Source: Exiguobacterium sp. s122 (lineage in GTDB: Bacteria; Bacillota; Bacilli; Exiguobacteriales; Exiguobacteriaceae). Taken from it: a stretch of DNA of 64,000 bases. This document shows, piece by piece, positions 10,202 through 19,276 of the stretch. The notes beneath the pieces were generated by a model. That model was not told the origin of the DNA. It saw only the letters and a program-made list of their open reading frames with translations, and did not search any database. Each line of letters starts with the position of its first letter. Within the stretch, counting starts at the first letter, position 1. The position numbers and the translations under genes are program-made. The stretch covers positions 868,001 to 932,000 of the forward strand of contig NZ_JACSMD010000001.1 in assembly GCF_018618475.1 (NCBI RefSeq), written 5' to 3'.

Positions 10202-10244
10202 TGGATACGCTTACATTTCTTTTTTTCAGTAAATTGTTTATACT
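10202..10244 (+). promoter_or_regulatory. Promoter region of citZ with cre-like site
   Basis: TATACT (10239-10244) is a good -10, with a weak -35 (TTTCTT, 10216-10221) 17 bases upstream. TGGATACGCTTACA (10202-10215), directly upstream of it, resembles a CcpA cre box (TGWNANCGNTNWCA) with two mismatches. Carbon catabolite control of citZ by CcpA is known in B. subtilis; its presence here is inferred. Confidence 0.5.
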
Positions 10245-10255
10245 GAATGGAGGAC

Positions 10256-10309
10256 AGGACGGATTGAAGTCGAAACACGATCGTGGGGAGAGCGTTCGAC
10301 GACCGTCCT
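10256..10309 (+). other. Structured 5' leader of citZ
   Basis: Nested complementary segments stack into one arm: AGGACGG (10256-10262) with CCGTCCT (10303-10309), GTCGAA (10269-10274) with TTCGAC (10295-10300), and the palindrome CACGATCGTG (10276-10285) at the tip. The leader continues about 65 bases to the start codon. No known riboswitch class is recognised and no T-run follows. Confidence 0.5.
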
Positions 10310-10374
10310 TATTCCCTACACATAGACTGGTTTCATACGGTCGACCACTTTTAAAGACTGAGGGGGAGTTATGG

Positions 10375-11487
10375 ATGTCAACAACAAAAGGGTTAGAAGG
10401 GATTGTGGCAGCAGCCTCGAAAGTAAGTTCGATTATCGACGGACAATTGACTTACGGAGGGTACACAATCGACGATTTGGCGGACCACGCCACGTTTGAA
10501 GAAGTCGTCTTCTTATTATGGAACGATCGTCTTCCTAAAGCGGACGAATTAAATACACTTTCAGCAGCACTCGTGAATGAAGCGAAGTTACCAGAGGACG
10601 TCATTGCGACGCTCGAGCGGGCACCGAAGTCGGCCAACGCAATGGCGACGATTCGCACGGCGCTCTCACAACTCGCTCTATATGATGACGAGTCAGAAGA
10701 TATGAGTGATGAGGCGAACATGCGTAAAGCGATTCGTCTTCAAGCGCAAATCGCGTCCATCGTGACGGCATATGCGCGCATTAAAAAAGGGGAGCAACCG
10801 GTCGCGCCGAAGCAAGGGTTGTCGTATGCGGCTAACTTCCTCTATATGTTGAATGGGGAGGAGCCGAGCGACGTCGCGGAGAAGACAATCGACAAGGCGC
10901 TCATTTTGCACGCCGACCATGAATTAAACGCGTCGACGTTTACGGCCCGCGTCTGTGTTGCAACGCTCTCAGATATGTATTCGGGTGTGACGGCGGCAAT
11001 GGGTGCATTGAAAGGCCCGCTCCACGGCGGAGCCAACGAAGCGGTCATGAAGATGTTACATGAGATTGGATCGGTTGATAAAGTCGAAGAGTACGTTCGC
11101 GGCAAGTTCGAACGTCGTGAAAAAATTATGGGCTTCGGACACCGCGTCTATAAGGACGGCGATCCACGGGCAAAACACTTGAAAGAGATGAGCCGTCAAT
11201 TGACTGCCCAAATCGGTGAGCCAGAATGGTATGAGATGTCTGAGAAAATCGACCACCTCGTCGAGACAGAGAAAGGACTAAAGCCGAACGTCGACTTTTA
11301 TTCGGCTTCAACATACTACGCACTCGGACTCGACGAAGAGCTCTTCACACCAATCTTTGCCGTCTCACGCATGTCAGGTTGGATTGCCCATATCCTGGAG
11401 CAATACGCTGACAACCGTCTGATTCGCCCGCGTGCGGAATATGTCGGTGAAGCACACCGTTCATACGTATCGGTCAACGAACGGTAA
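10375..11487 (+). CDS. citZ: Citrate synthase CitZ
   Basis: This condenses oxaloacetate and acetyl-CoA to citrate at the entry of the TCA cycle. The start (MSTTKGLEGIVAAASKVSS) follows GGGGGAG by six bases and gives 370 residues, as in B. subtilis CitZ (372). The catalytic residues are visible: His in LHADHELNASTF, His in MGFGHRVYK, and Asp in VDFYSASTYYALG. It is a short, Gram-positive type enzyme. icd and mdh follow, the conserved citZ-icd-mdh cluster, with a hairpin and possibly another promoter before icd. Confidence 0.97.
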   Translation: MSTTKGLEGIVAAASKVSSIIDGQLTYGGYTIDDLADHATFEEVVFLLWNDRLPKADELNTLSAALVNEAKLPEDVIATLERAPKSANAMATIRTALSQLALYDDESEDMSDEANMRKAIRLQAQIASIVTAYARIKKGEQPVAPKQGLSYAANFLYMLNGEEPSDVAEKTIDKALILHADHELNASTFTARVCVATLSDMYSGVTAAMGALKGPLHGGANEAVMKMLHEIGSVDKVEEYVRGKFERREKIMGFGHRVYKDGDPRAKHLKEMSRQLTAQIGEPEWYEMSEKIDHLVETEKGLKPNVDFYSASTYYALGLDEELFTPIFAVSRMSGWIAHILEQYADNRLIRPRAEYVGEAHRSYVSVNER

Positions 11488-11545
11488 GGCATTCAAAAGA
11501 TCAGGTCACAATTTCGACATAAACTTTGGTAAACTAACAAGTGAC

Positions 11546-11571
11546 GTAGGTCGGCGCAAGCGTCGGCCTAC
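11546..11571 (+). other. Hairpin in the icd leader
   Basis: Bases 11546-11571 fold into a 12-bp stem (two G-T pairs) beginning GTAGG and ending CCTAC. AATAATG follows rather than a T-run, so it is not a usual terminator. It could be an RNA-stability element or a partial attenuator between citZ and icd. Confidence 0.45.
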
Positions 11572-11595
11572 AATAATGTACTTAGGGGGATTCAT

Positions 11596-12867
11596 ATGTT
11601 GACACAAGGTCAGAAAATTACTGTAGAAAACGGTGCGCTCAACGTACCAAACGTACCAACAATTCCATTCATCATCGGGGACGGAACAGGTCCTGATATT
11701 TGGAATGCAGCAGTTCGTGTCTTCGACGCAGCGGTCGAGAAGGCATATGGCGGCGACAAGAAAATCGAATGGATGGAAGTGTACGCTGGGGAGAAAGCGT
11801 TCAACCAAAAAGGCGAATGGCTCCCGAACGAGACGCTTGATGAAATCCGTGAATATTTGATCGCCATCAAAGGCCCGCTCACGACACCGGTCGGCGGCGG
11901 GATCCGTTCATTGAACGTCGCGCTCCGTCAAGAACTCGACTTGTATACATGCTTACGCCCGGTCCGTTACTTCACTGGCGTCCCATCACCGGTCAAACGC
12001 CCGGAAGATACAGACATGGTCATCTTCCGAGAGAACACGGAAGACATCTACGCGGGCATCGAGTACGCATCAGGTAGCGATGAAGTGAAGAAGTTGATCT
12101 CGTTCTTGAAAGAAGAGATGAACGTCAATAAGATTCGTTTCCCAGAAACGTCAGGGATCGGCATCAAACCAATCTCGTCTGAAGGGACGAAACGTCTTGT
12201 CCGTGCGGCGCTTGAGTATGCGATCGCGAACAACCGTAAATCGCTCACGCTCGTCCACAAAGGGAACATCATGAAGTTCACAGAAGGCGCCTTCAAAAAC
12301 TGGGGGTATGAGCTCGCAGAAGAAGAGTACGGCGACAAAGTGTTCACATGGGCTCAGTATGACCGCATCAAAGAAGAGTCAGGCGAAGCGGCTGCAAACG
12401 ATGCGCAAGCAAAAGCGGAAGCAGAAGGCAAAATCATCGTAAAAGACTCGATTGCCGATATCTTCTTGCAACAAATCTTGACACGTCCACGTGAATTCGA
12501 CGTCGTCGCGACGATGAACTTGAACGGGGACTACATCTCGGATGCGCTCGCTGCCCAAGTCGGTGGGATCGGGATTGCGCCTGGCGCGAACATCAACTAC
12601 GTGACAGGACACGCGATCTTCGAAGCGACACACGGGACGGCGCCGAAATACGCAGGTCTCGACAAGGTCAACCCATCGTCGGTCATCTTGTCAGGTGAGA
12701 TGATGCTCCGTCACATGAACTGGAACGAAGCGGCTGACCTCATCATCAACTCGATGGAGAAGACAATCGCCTCGAAAGTTGTCACATACGATTTCGCCCG
12801 CCTCATGGACGGTGCGACAGAAGTGAAGTGTTCAGAGTTTGCGGATGAATTGATTAAAAACATGTAA
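11596..12867 (+). CDS. icd: NADP-dependent isocitrate dehydrogenase
   Basis: This oxidatively decarboxylates isocitrate to 2-oxoglutarate, giving NADPH. At 423 residues it matches the bacterial homodimeric enzyme (B. subtilis CitC, also 423). The start follows [18 protein letters not shown] opens the nucleotide-binding fold. [27 protein letters not shown] contains the isocitrate-binding Ser and Arg residues (short form RSLNVALRQ). [13 protein letters not shown] and [15 protein letters not shown] follow, and [15 protein letters not shown] forms the NADP-specificity region. It sits between citZ and mdh in the TCA cluster. Confidence 0.97.
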   Translation: MLTQGQKITVENGALNVPNVPTIPFIIGDGTGPDIWNAAVRVFDAAVEKAYGGDKKIEWMEVYAGEKAFNQKGEWLPNETLDEIREYLIAIKGPLTTPVGGGIRSLNVALRQELDLYTCLRPVRYFTGVPSPVKRPEDTDMVIFRENTEDIYAGIEYASGSDEVKKLISFLKEEMNVNKIRFPETSGIGIKPISSEGTKRLVRAALEYAIANNRKSLTLVHKGNIMKFTEGAFKNWGYELAEEEYGDKVFTWAQYDRIKEESGEAAANDAQAKAEAEGKIIVKDSIADIFLQQILTRPREFDVVATMNLNGDYISDALAAQVGGIGIAPGANINYVTGHAIFEATHGTAPKYAGLDKVNPSSVILSGEMMLRHMNWNEAADLIINSMEKTIASKVVTYDFARLMDGATEVKCSEFADELIKNM

Positions 12868-12897
12868 GACATCAGCCAAACCAAGGGGGAGAGCACA

Positions 12898-13833
12898 ATG
12901 ATTCGTCGCAATAAGATCTCGGTTATCGGTAGCGGATTCACGGGGGCCACGACGGCACTCTATTTGGCTCAAAAAGAGCTCGGTAACGTCGTGCTGCTCG
13001 ATATTAAAGAGAACGAGAGCCCGACGAAAGGCAAAGCGCTCGACATGCAAGAAGCGGCGCCGATTCAAGGGTTTGATGCGTGGATCACAGGGTCGTCAGA
13101 TTATGCAGATACGGCCGGGTCAGACATCGTCGTCATCACAGCGGGAATCGCACGCAAGCCAGGCATGAGTCGAGACGACCTCGTCTCGACGAACGCCCGG
13201 GTGATACGAGCGGTCACGAAAGAAGTGGCGCGGTACTCACCGGATGCGATTTTAATCGTCTTGACGAACCCGGTCGATGCGATGACGTACGCCGCGTTCA
13301 AAGAGTCGGGTTTCCCGAAGGAACGCGTCATCGGACAATCCGGTGTCCTCGATACGGCCCGGTTCCGGACGTTTGTCGCTGAAGCACTAAACGTCTCGGT
13401 GAAAGACGTGTCCGGCTTCGTACTCGGTGGGCACGGGGACGACATGGTCCCGCTCATCCGTTACTCGTATGCAGGCGGCATCCCGCTCGAGAAACTGTTA
13501 CCGCATGACCAAATCGAAGCGATTGTGAATCGGACCCGTAAAGGAGGCGGCGAGATCGTGCAACTGCTTGGCAACGGCTCGGCCTACTATGCGCCGGCTG
13601 CCGCGATTGTCGAGATGGTCGAAGCGATTTTAAAAGACCAACGTCGAATCTTGCCGGCCATCGCCTATTTAGAGGGCGAATACGGGTTCCGCGACCTCTA
13701 CCTCGGTGTCCCAACGATTCTTGGGGCGAACGGGATTGAACGTGTGCTCGAACTTGAATTGACAGAAGACGAGACGGCTGCGCTCAAGCGTTCAGCCGAA
13801 TCTGTTCGATCTGTCTTGGACGTCCTTACATGA
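12898..13833 (+). CDS. mdh: Malate dehydrogenase (LDH-like type)
   Basis: This interconverts malate and oxaloacetate with NAD. The protein is 311 residues; the ATG follows GGGGAGAG. The Rossmann motif [14 protein letters not shown] lies at the N-terminus and the acidic residue in VVLLDIKE indicates NAD preference. The mobile loop [16 protein letters not shown] has the arginine typical of malate rather than lactate specificity. [12 protein letters not shown] contains the catalytic Asp and substrate Arg, and [10 protein letters not shown] the catalytic His. It is the last gene of the TCA cluster and is closed by a strong terminator. Confidence 0.96.
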   Translation: MIRRNKISVIGSGFTGATTALYLAQKELGNVVLLDIKENESPTKGKALDMQEAAPIQGFDAWITGSSDYADTAGSDIVVITAGIARKPGMSRDDLVSTNARVIRAVTKEVARYSPDAILIVLTNPVDAMTYAAFKESGFPKERVIGQSGVLDTARFRTFVAEALNVSVKDVSGFVLGGHGDDMVPLIRYSYAGGIPLEKLLPHDQIEAIVNRTRKGGGEIVQLLGNGSAYYAPAAAIVEMVEAILKDQRRILPAIAYLEGEYGFRDLYLGVPTILGANGIERVLELELTEDETAALKRSAESVRSVLDVLT

Positions 13834-13840
13834 CAACATT

Positions 13841-13872
13841 GTCCTGCCCGCTCTGCGGGTAGGACTTTTTTG
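13841..13872 (+). terminator. Terminator of the citZ-icd-mdh cluster
   Basis: GTCCTGCCCGC and GCGGGTAGGAC form an 11-bp stem (one G-T) with a TCT loop, followed by TTTTTT. Confidence 0.9.
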
Positions 13873-14017
13873 TTGCGATCAAACACGAGCGGCCATGCTA
13901 CACTTGGGAGAGAACGTGGATTTGTTTTGTTTTTGTAAAGATTTGCTTTGAAGTTGGTGTCGAGCGCGATTGCTTTGTAAAATGGAACATGAAGATGAGA
14001 TTAGAGGAGGAACACGT

Positions 14018-14722
14018 GTGGCCGATAAAGTAATTGTTGTCGATGACGAGGTGTCGATTGCGACATTGTTAAAATTTAATCTGGAACAAGCGGGGTTTGA
14101 GGTGGAGACTGCCCATGACGGGAAGAGCGGACTCGAACTTGCTGAGAGACAAGACGCGGTGCTCATCGTCCTCGACTTGATGTTGCCGGAGATGGACGGG
14201 CTCGAAGTGTGCAAACGACTGCGTCAACAAAAAGTGAACACGCCGATCTTAATGTTGACGGCAAAAGACGATGAATTCGATAAAGTGCTCGGGCTCGAGC
14301 TCGGAGCAGACGACTATTTGACGAAACCGTTTAGCCCGCGAGAAGTCGTCGCCCGCGTAAAGGCGATTCTTCGACGCTCGGCCCCGGCTGAGGTCACGGC
14401 AGTCGATGAGGACATCATTCAGATTGGCGACGTGAAGATTGTGACGTCGAACTATGAAGTGTTCAAAAAAGGGGAGCGCCTCGAATTGACCCCAAAAGAG
14501 TTTGAACTTCTCGCCTACTTGGCGAAAAACAAAGGGCGCGTCTTGACGCGAGATCAACTCTTGTCTGCGATTTGGAACTATGATTTCGTCGGGGACACGC
14601 GGATTGTCGACGTTCATATTAGCCATTTGCGCGAAAAGATTGAACCGGTGACGAAAAAGCCGTCCTATATCAAAACGATTCGAGGTCTCGGCTATAAAAT
14701 GGAAGAGCCGATGGCCGAATGA
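14018..14722 (+). CDS. phoP: Response regulator PhoP
   Basis: This OmpR-family response regulator (234 residues) controls the phosphate-starvation regulon in Bacillus. GTG 14018 was chosen because GAGGAGG stands seven bases upstream. The receiver domain (1-120) shows the acidic pair in VVDDE, the phosphoacceptor Asp in VLDLMLPEMDG, Thr in MLTAKDD and Lys in DDYLTKPF. The winged-helix domain (from about 135) ends with RIVDVHISHLREKIE and IRGLGYKME. The overlap of four bases with phoR and the mdh-phoPR-polA order argue for PhoP rather than the related WalR. Confidence 0.92.
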   Translation: MADKVIVVDDEVSIATLLKFNLEQAGFEVETAHDGKSGLELAERQDAVLIVLDLMLPEMDGLEVCKRLRQQKVNTPILMLTAKDDEFDKVLGLELGADDYLTKPFSPREVVARVKAILRRSAPAEVTAVDEDIIQIGDVKIVTSNYEVFKKGERLELTPKEFELLAYLAKNKGRVLTRDQLLSAIWNYDFVGDTRIVDVHISHLREKIEPVTKKPSYIKTIRGLGYKMEEPMAE

Positions 14723-16446
14723 AGACGTACCGCTCGCGCTTTTTAACGACGCTCATCTTGCTCGTCACGGGTGTATTGCTGACGCTCGGGATCGTGCTCG
14801 GTCAGCTGTTCAAAGATTTCTATTTGGACTCAGAGCGCGATCGACTGAAGGAAGACACGACACTCGCTGCCCTGTATCTTGATGGGGGCGAACTAGATGA
14901 AATTCAAGAATACGTCGGTCAAATCGATGATGAGAGCAGCTTCGACATTCTGTTGCTCAATCGAAATATGCGCGTCATTGCCGGCACGCCGTTCCGCGTC
15001 GGGTCATTCGAATATCGGATCGACCCCGATACAATCTCGGCTGACGGCGAGTTCGGCAACGCGACTCGCGATGATTTGATTCAATTTACGAAACCGATCG
15101 CCTTATCATCGGGGGAGACGGTGTACCTCAGCTTCATCCGATACGTCTCAGACTTAGAGAGTGTCTATAATCGGATTTGGCTAACGATTGCGTTCGCCTT
15201 GTTCTTCTCCTTTTTCATCATTCTATTCGTGCTCCATAATTTGACGAACCAGTTTATCCGGCCGATTGACGAGGCGACGATTGTGTTGCGCGAACTCGCG
15301 GATGGGAATTACCGTGCGCGCGTCTATGAGTTGCGAAACGACGCCGAGACGGGAAGTTTGGCCGGGTCGATTAACGTCCTCGCCCGGAATCTCGAGACGA
15401 TTTCACTCGGAGAGGCGGTCCAGCGGGCACGGCTCGAATCACTGATTGAATATATGGGGGCCGGACTTCTCCTCGTCGACGAGCGTGGAATCGTCACGCT
15501 CGTGAACCGGTCGTATCGAGATATGTTCCAATACGATGAGTTGATGATTGGCCAATTTTATCACGGTATTTTGCCGAGCCCGGACGTTGAGACGTTAATT
15601 GAAGACGTCTACTTGACAGAAGAGCCCCATCGACGTCAACTGTCGATTCGGACCGGCTTCAACCAGCGCACGTATATGGTGTCGGCAGCGCCGATTTTCA
15701 GCGACACGGGGATGCTCCGCGGCACGACGTTACTGTTCAACGACATTAGTGAATTGAAGCGTCTTGAGAAGATGCGAAAAGACTTTGTCGCCAACGTCAG
15801 CCACGAGTTGAAGACGCCACTCACTTCCATTCGCGGGTTCAGTGAAACCCTTCTTGATGGGGCGAAAGAAGTGCCGGAGCTTCGAGACCAGTTCCTCGAT
15901 ATCATTCAAAAAGAAGCAACCCGGATGCAGATGCTCGTCGAGGACTTGTTGGAGTTGTCCCGACTCGAACGAGAAGATTTCCATTTGGAGTTCGTACCCG
16001 TGGAATTAAATCAGCTCGTCGAGGAAGTGACTCTCGTCTTGAGCCAAGAAGCTGAACAGAAGTCGATTCAGCTTGAGACGCACCATGACGGCGAAGTGAT
16101 GTTACAAGCCGACTTGAACCGGATCAAGCAAGTGATTTTGAATTTGGTGGCGAACGCCATCAATTACTCGCCAGAAGGCAGCCGGGTCGAAATTACGGTT
16201 GAGCGACATGATAAGACGGGCAGGCTGATCGTCAAAGATAATGGCATCGGGATCGCTGAAAAAGAAATCAGTCGCATCTTTGAACGGTTCTACCGCGTTG
16301 ATAAAGCGAGAAGTCGAAATTCTGGCGGGACGGGGCTTGGACTCGCAATTGTCAAACATATCGTCGACCTTCATCACGCCACGATTCAAGTCGATAGTAC
16401 AGAAGGCGAGGGGACGACGTTCATAATCGAATTCCCGCTCCCTTAA
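14719..16446 (+). CDS. phoR: Sensor histidine kinase PhoR
   Basis: This membrane histidine kinase is the partner of PhoP. Its 575 residues hold TM1 (about 8-30), an extracytoplasmic sensor region (31-150), TM2 (152-173), a HAMP linker, a PAS domain (about 235-345, EYMGAGLLLVDERGIVTLVN-type start), the HisKA helix with FVANVSHELKTPL (His about 362), and a HATPase domain with NLVANAINYS, DNGIG and GTGLGLAIVK. The ATG overlaps the phoP stop, implying coupled translation. The architecture equals B. subtilis PhoR (579 residues). The extracytoplasmic domain is probably the PAS-like sensor fold. Confidence 0.92.
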   Translation: MKTYRSRFLTTLILLVTGVLLTLGIVLGQLFKDFYLDSERDRLKEDTTLAALYLDGGELDEIQEYVGQIDDESSFDILLLNRNMRVIAGTPFRVGSFEYRIDPDTISADGEFGNATRDDLIQFTKPIALSSGETVYLSFIRYVSDLESVYNRIWLTIAFALFFSFFIILFVLHNLTNQFIRPIDEATIVLRELADGNYRARVYELRNDAETGSLAGSINVLARNLETISLGEAVQRARLESLIEYMGAGLLLVDERGIVTLVNRSYRDMFQYDELMIGQFYHGILPSPDVETLIEDVYLTEEPHRRQLSIRTGFNQRTYMVSAAPIFSDTGMLRGTTLLFNDISELKRLEKMRKDFVANVSHELKTPLTSIRGFSETLLDGAKEVPELRDQFLDIIQKEATRMQMLVEDLLELSRLEREDFHLEFVPVELNQLVEEVTLVLSQEAEQKSIQLETHHDGEVMLQADLNRIKQVILNLVANAINYSPEGSRVEITVERHDKTGRLIVKDNGIGIAEKEISRIFERFYRVDKARSRNSGGTGLGLAIVKHIVDLHHATIQVDSTEGEGTTFIIEFPLP

Positions 16447-16461
16447 CGAGGAGTTCACGAT

Positions 16462-16504
16462 TCATTCATATTTGCTTAACAAAGTGTTGGTATTCTATGA
16501 ATGA
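16462..16504. repeat. Inverted repeat between phoR and polA
   Basis: TCATTCATA (16462-16470) and TATGAATGA (16496-16504) are perfect reverse complements separated by 25 bases. The spacer contains TTAACA. No gene lies between phoR and the terminator at 16563, so it may be an operator or a hairpin at the phoR mRNA end. Confidence 0.4.
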
Positions 16505-16562
16505 GACCTCTTCATCATCTCGTGTCGCGTCCGGTGCTCATCTCCACATGGACGTGAAGATT

Positions 16563-16599
16563 GACCCTTTTCTAGTCACTAGAAAAGGGTCTTTTTTTT
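16563..16599 (+). terminator. Terminator between phoPR and polA
   Basis: GACCCTTTTCTAGT and ACTAGAAAAGGGTC pair in a 14-bp perfect stem with one central base, followed by eight T. Confidence 0.92.
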
Positions 16600-16652
16600 C
16601 GAACGCATGTGCCCGTATGATATGATGGTTGTAGAAGCGAATGGAGGTTAAC

Positions 16653-19256
16653 ATGATGAATAAACTGCTACTCCTGGATGGGAACTCTTTGACGTATCGT
16701 GCGTTTTTTGCCTTGCCTCCGATGACGGATGCCTCAGGTCGGAACACGAATGCCGTGTACGGGTTCACGATGATGCTCTTGAAACTGATGGAAGACGAAC
16801 AGCCGACGCATTTCGCTGTCGCCTTTGATGCCTCAAAAAAGACGTTCCGCCACGATACATATGCGGACTACAAAGGAGGACGTCAAAAGACGCCGGGCGA
16901 ATTGCGAGAGCAGTTCCCAATCGTACGTGAGATTTGTGAGGCGTTTGGGATTCAAGTGCTCGAACTCGATCAATATGAGGCCGATGACATTATCGGCACG
17001 CTCGCGAAACAAGAAGCGTTCGACGATGTGACGATTGTGACCGGGGATAAAGACTTACTACAATTGATTGACGAACGGGTCACCGTCTATTTGACGAAAC
17101 GGGGGATCACGGATGTCGAGACGATGAATGAAGCCGCCTTCAAAGAACGCTATGAAGGGCTCACGCCACGCCAAATGATTGACTTAAAAGGACTCATGGG
17201 CGATAAGTCCGATAACATTCCGGGTATTCCTGGGGTCGGTGAAAAGACGGCCTTGAAGTTATTGAACGCTTACGGTTCAGTCGAAGGTGTGTATGCGCAT
17301 ACGGATGAATTAAAAGGGAAGCAGAAAGAGAAAATCGAGGCAAACGAACGCGAAGCCAAGTTGTCAAAACAACTTGCGACCATTCATACAGACGTGCCTA
17401 TCGACATCGATTTAGAACAACTCGCGTTTCACCCGTATGATGTCGCAAAAGTGAAACCGCTTTTCATGAGCCTACAGTTCAAATCGCTCCTCGGAAAGTT
17501 GCAAGACAACACGACAGAAACTGTTTCCGACACACCGAAGCAAGCCGTGTCATCTGTCGACCTGGAAGCGCAAGATTTAACTCACGCCGTCCTGTTTATC
17601 GAACAATTACGTGACGACTATTTTGAAGAGCCGATTATCGGTGTGGCGATTGCGACTGATGCCGGTGTGACGGTCGGTGATGCTTCCCTCCTTGAAGAAG
17701 CGACCGTCCGTGACTGGCTACGCGATCCAGAACGTAAGACGATTTGTCTCGATGCGAAACAGACGATCATTCAATTGAAACGAAACGGTTTAACACTCGA
17801 CGGATACGAGGACTTACTCGTCGCCGGTTACTTGCTCAACTTGTCTGGCGGCACGACGCTTGATTCAATTGCAGCGCATTTTGAACTCACCGTTCCTGAA
17901 GACGATGCGATTTACGGGAAAGGGGCAAAACGTCACGTGCCAGAACACGACGTGCTCGCGCAACATCTCGGTGAGAAAGCGATGGCGGTTTTGACGCTCT
18001 TCGGTCATGTGTCCGAAGCGCTCGTACAAAACGAGCAGACTTCGCTTTACGAAGATTTAGAACGCCCGCTCGTGTCGGTGCTAGCTGAGATGGAATGGGC
18101 CGGCATCCATGTCGATGTCGAAACGCTTCAGGCGATGGAAGAAGACCTAGGGGGGCGAATCGCGCAACTCGAACAAGAGATTCATGAACTCGCCGGAGAG
18201 GCGTTTAACATTAACTCGCCGAAGCAACTTGGCGTCATCTTATTTGAGAAATTGGCGCTTCCTCCGGTCAAGAAAACGAAGACGGGCTACTCCACTGCGG
18301 CCGATGTGCTTGAAAAGTTAGCGCCGCTTCATCCGATTGTCGAACGGATCATGCATTACCGTGAGCTCGGGAAATTGCAATCGACATATGTCGAAGGGTT
18401 GCAAAAAGTGATTAAAGAGGATGGGAAGATTCATACCCGTTACACGCAGACGTTGACGCAAACCGGACGTTTATCGTCCATCAATCCAAACTTACAAAAC
18501 ATCCCGATTCGCCTTGAGGAAGGACGTCGGATTCGTAAAGCGTTCACCGCGAGTGAACCGGGTTGGATGTTGTATGCGGTCGACTATTCACAAATCGAGC
18601 TGCGCATCATGTCACATATGTCGCAAGATGAGAAGATGCTTCAGGCGTTTCTTGAAGATGAGGACATTCACACCTCGACGGCCGCGAACGTCTTCCGCGT
18701 CGCCAAAGAAGATGTGACGTCACTCATGCGACGCCAAGCGAAAGCCGTGAACTTCGGCATCATCTACGGCATCAGTGATTATGGATTGTCGCAAAACCTT
18801 GGCATTAGCCGAAAAGAGGCCCAAACGTTTATCGACACGTATTTTGAACAGTTCCCGGGCGTGAAGCGGTTCATGGATGCCGCGATTGAACGAGCGCGTG
18901 AACACGGCTATGTCGAGACGATGCTGAAGCGTCGGCGGAACATCCCGGACATCCATTCGCGGAACTTCAATTTAAGAGGGTTCGCGGAGCGGACGGCGAT
19001 CAATACGCCGATTCAAGGGACAGCCGCTGATATTATTAAAAAGGCGATGATCGATGTCGATGCCGCCCTTCGTGCCTCGACGTTACAATCGAAGCTGTTG
19101 CTTCAAGTACACGATGAACTCATCTTCGAAGGTCCGAAAGAGGAGATGCCGGCACTTGAGACGCTCGTCAAGCAAGCGATGGAGCATACGATTACGTTAG
19201 ATGTGCCGCTTCGCGCCGACGGATCGTTCGGCGAGACGTGGTTTGATACGAAATAA
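16653..19256 (+). CDS. polA: DNA polymerase I PolA
   Basis: This enzyme processes Okazaki fragments and fills repair gaps. The protein is 867 residues from ATG 16653, preceded by GGAGG; the adjacent ATG at 16656 is an equal alternative. The 5'-3' exonuclease domain (1-290) shows LLLDGNSLTYRAF, QYEADDIIGTLA, GDKDLLQL and MGDKSDNIPGIPGVGEKTA. The middle domain (about 310-470) lacks the DxE carboxylates of an active proofreading exonuclease, as in other Bacillales PolA. The polymerase domain carries YAVDYSQIELRIMSH (motif A), RRQAKAVNFGIIYG (motif B) and LLQVHDELIFE (motif C). mutM and coaE follow with small gaps in a repair-linked operon. Confidence 0.96.
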   Translation: MMNKLLLLDGNSLTYRAFFALPPMTDASGRNTNAVYGFTMMLLKLMEDEQPTHFAVAFDASKKTFRHDTYADYKGGRQKTPGELREQFPIVREICEAFGIQVLELDQYEADDIIGTLAKQEAFDDVTIVTGDKDLLQLIDERVTVYLTKRGITDVETMNEAAFKERYEGLTPRQMIDLKGLMGDKSDNIPGIPGVGEKTALKLLNAYGSVEGVYAHTDELKGKQKEKIEANEREAKLSKQLATIHTDVPIDIDLEQLAFHPYDVAKVKPLFMSLQFKSLLGKLQDNTTETVSDTPKQAVSSVDLEAQDLTHAVLFIEQLRDDYFEEPIIGVAIATDAGVTVGDASLLEEATVRDWLRDPERKTICLDAKQTIIQLKRNGLTLDGYEDLLVAGYLLNLSGGTTLDSIAAHFELTVPEDDAIYGKGAKRHVPEHDVLAQHLGEKAMAVLTLFGHVSEALVQNEQTSLYEDLERPLVSVLAEMEWAGIHVDVETLQAMEEDLGGRIAQLEQEIHELAGEAFNINSPKQLGVILFEKLALPPVKKTKTGYSTAADVLEKLAPLHPIVERIMHYRELGKLQSTYVEGLQKVIKEDGKIHTRYTQTLTQTGRLSSINPNLQNIPIRLEEGRRIRKAFTASEPGWMLYAVDYSQIELRIMSHMSQDEKMLQAFLEDEDIHTSTAANVFRVAKEDVTSLMRRQAKAVNFGIIYGISDYGLSQNLGISRKEAQTFIDTYFEQFPGVKRFMDAAIERAREHGYVETMLKRRRNIPDIHSRNFNLRGFAERTAINTPIQGTAADIIKKAMIDVDAALRASTLQSKLLLQVHDELIFEGPKEEMPALETLVKQAMEHTITLDVPLRADGSFGETWFDTK

Positions 19257-19276
19257 GTGTTAGAAAGGAAGCCGTT

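Noticed and set aside
16700-18060. Active proofreading domain in PolA
   Set aside because: The carboxylate motifs of the 3'-5' exonuclease are not visible, as is usual in Bacillales PolA.
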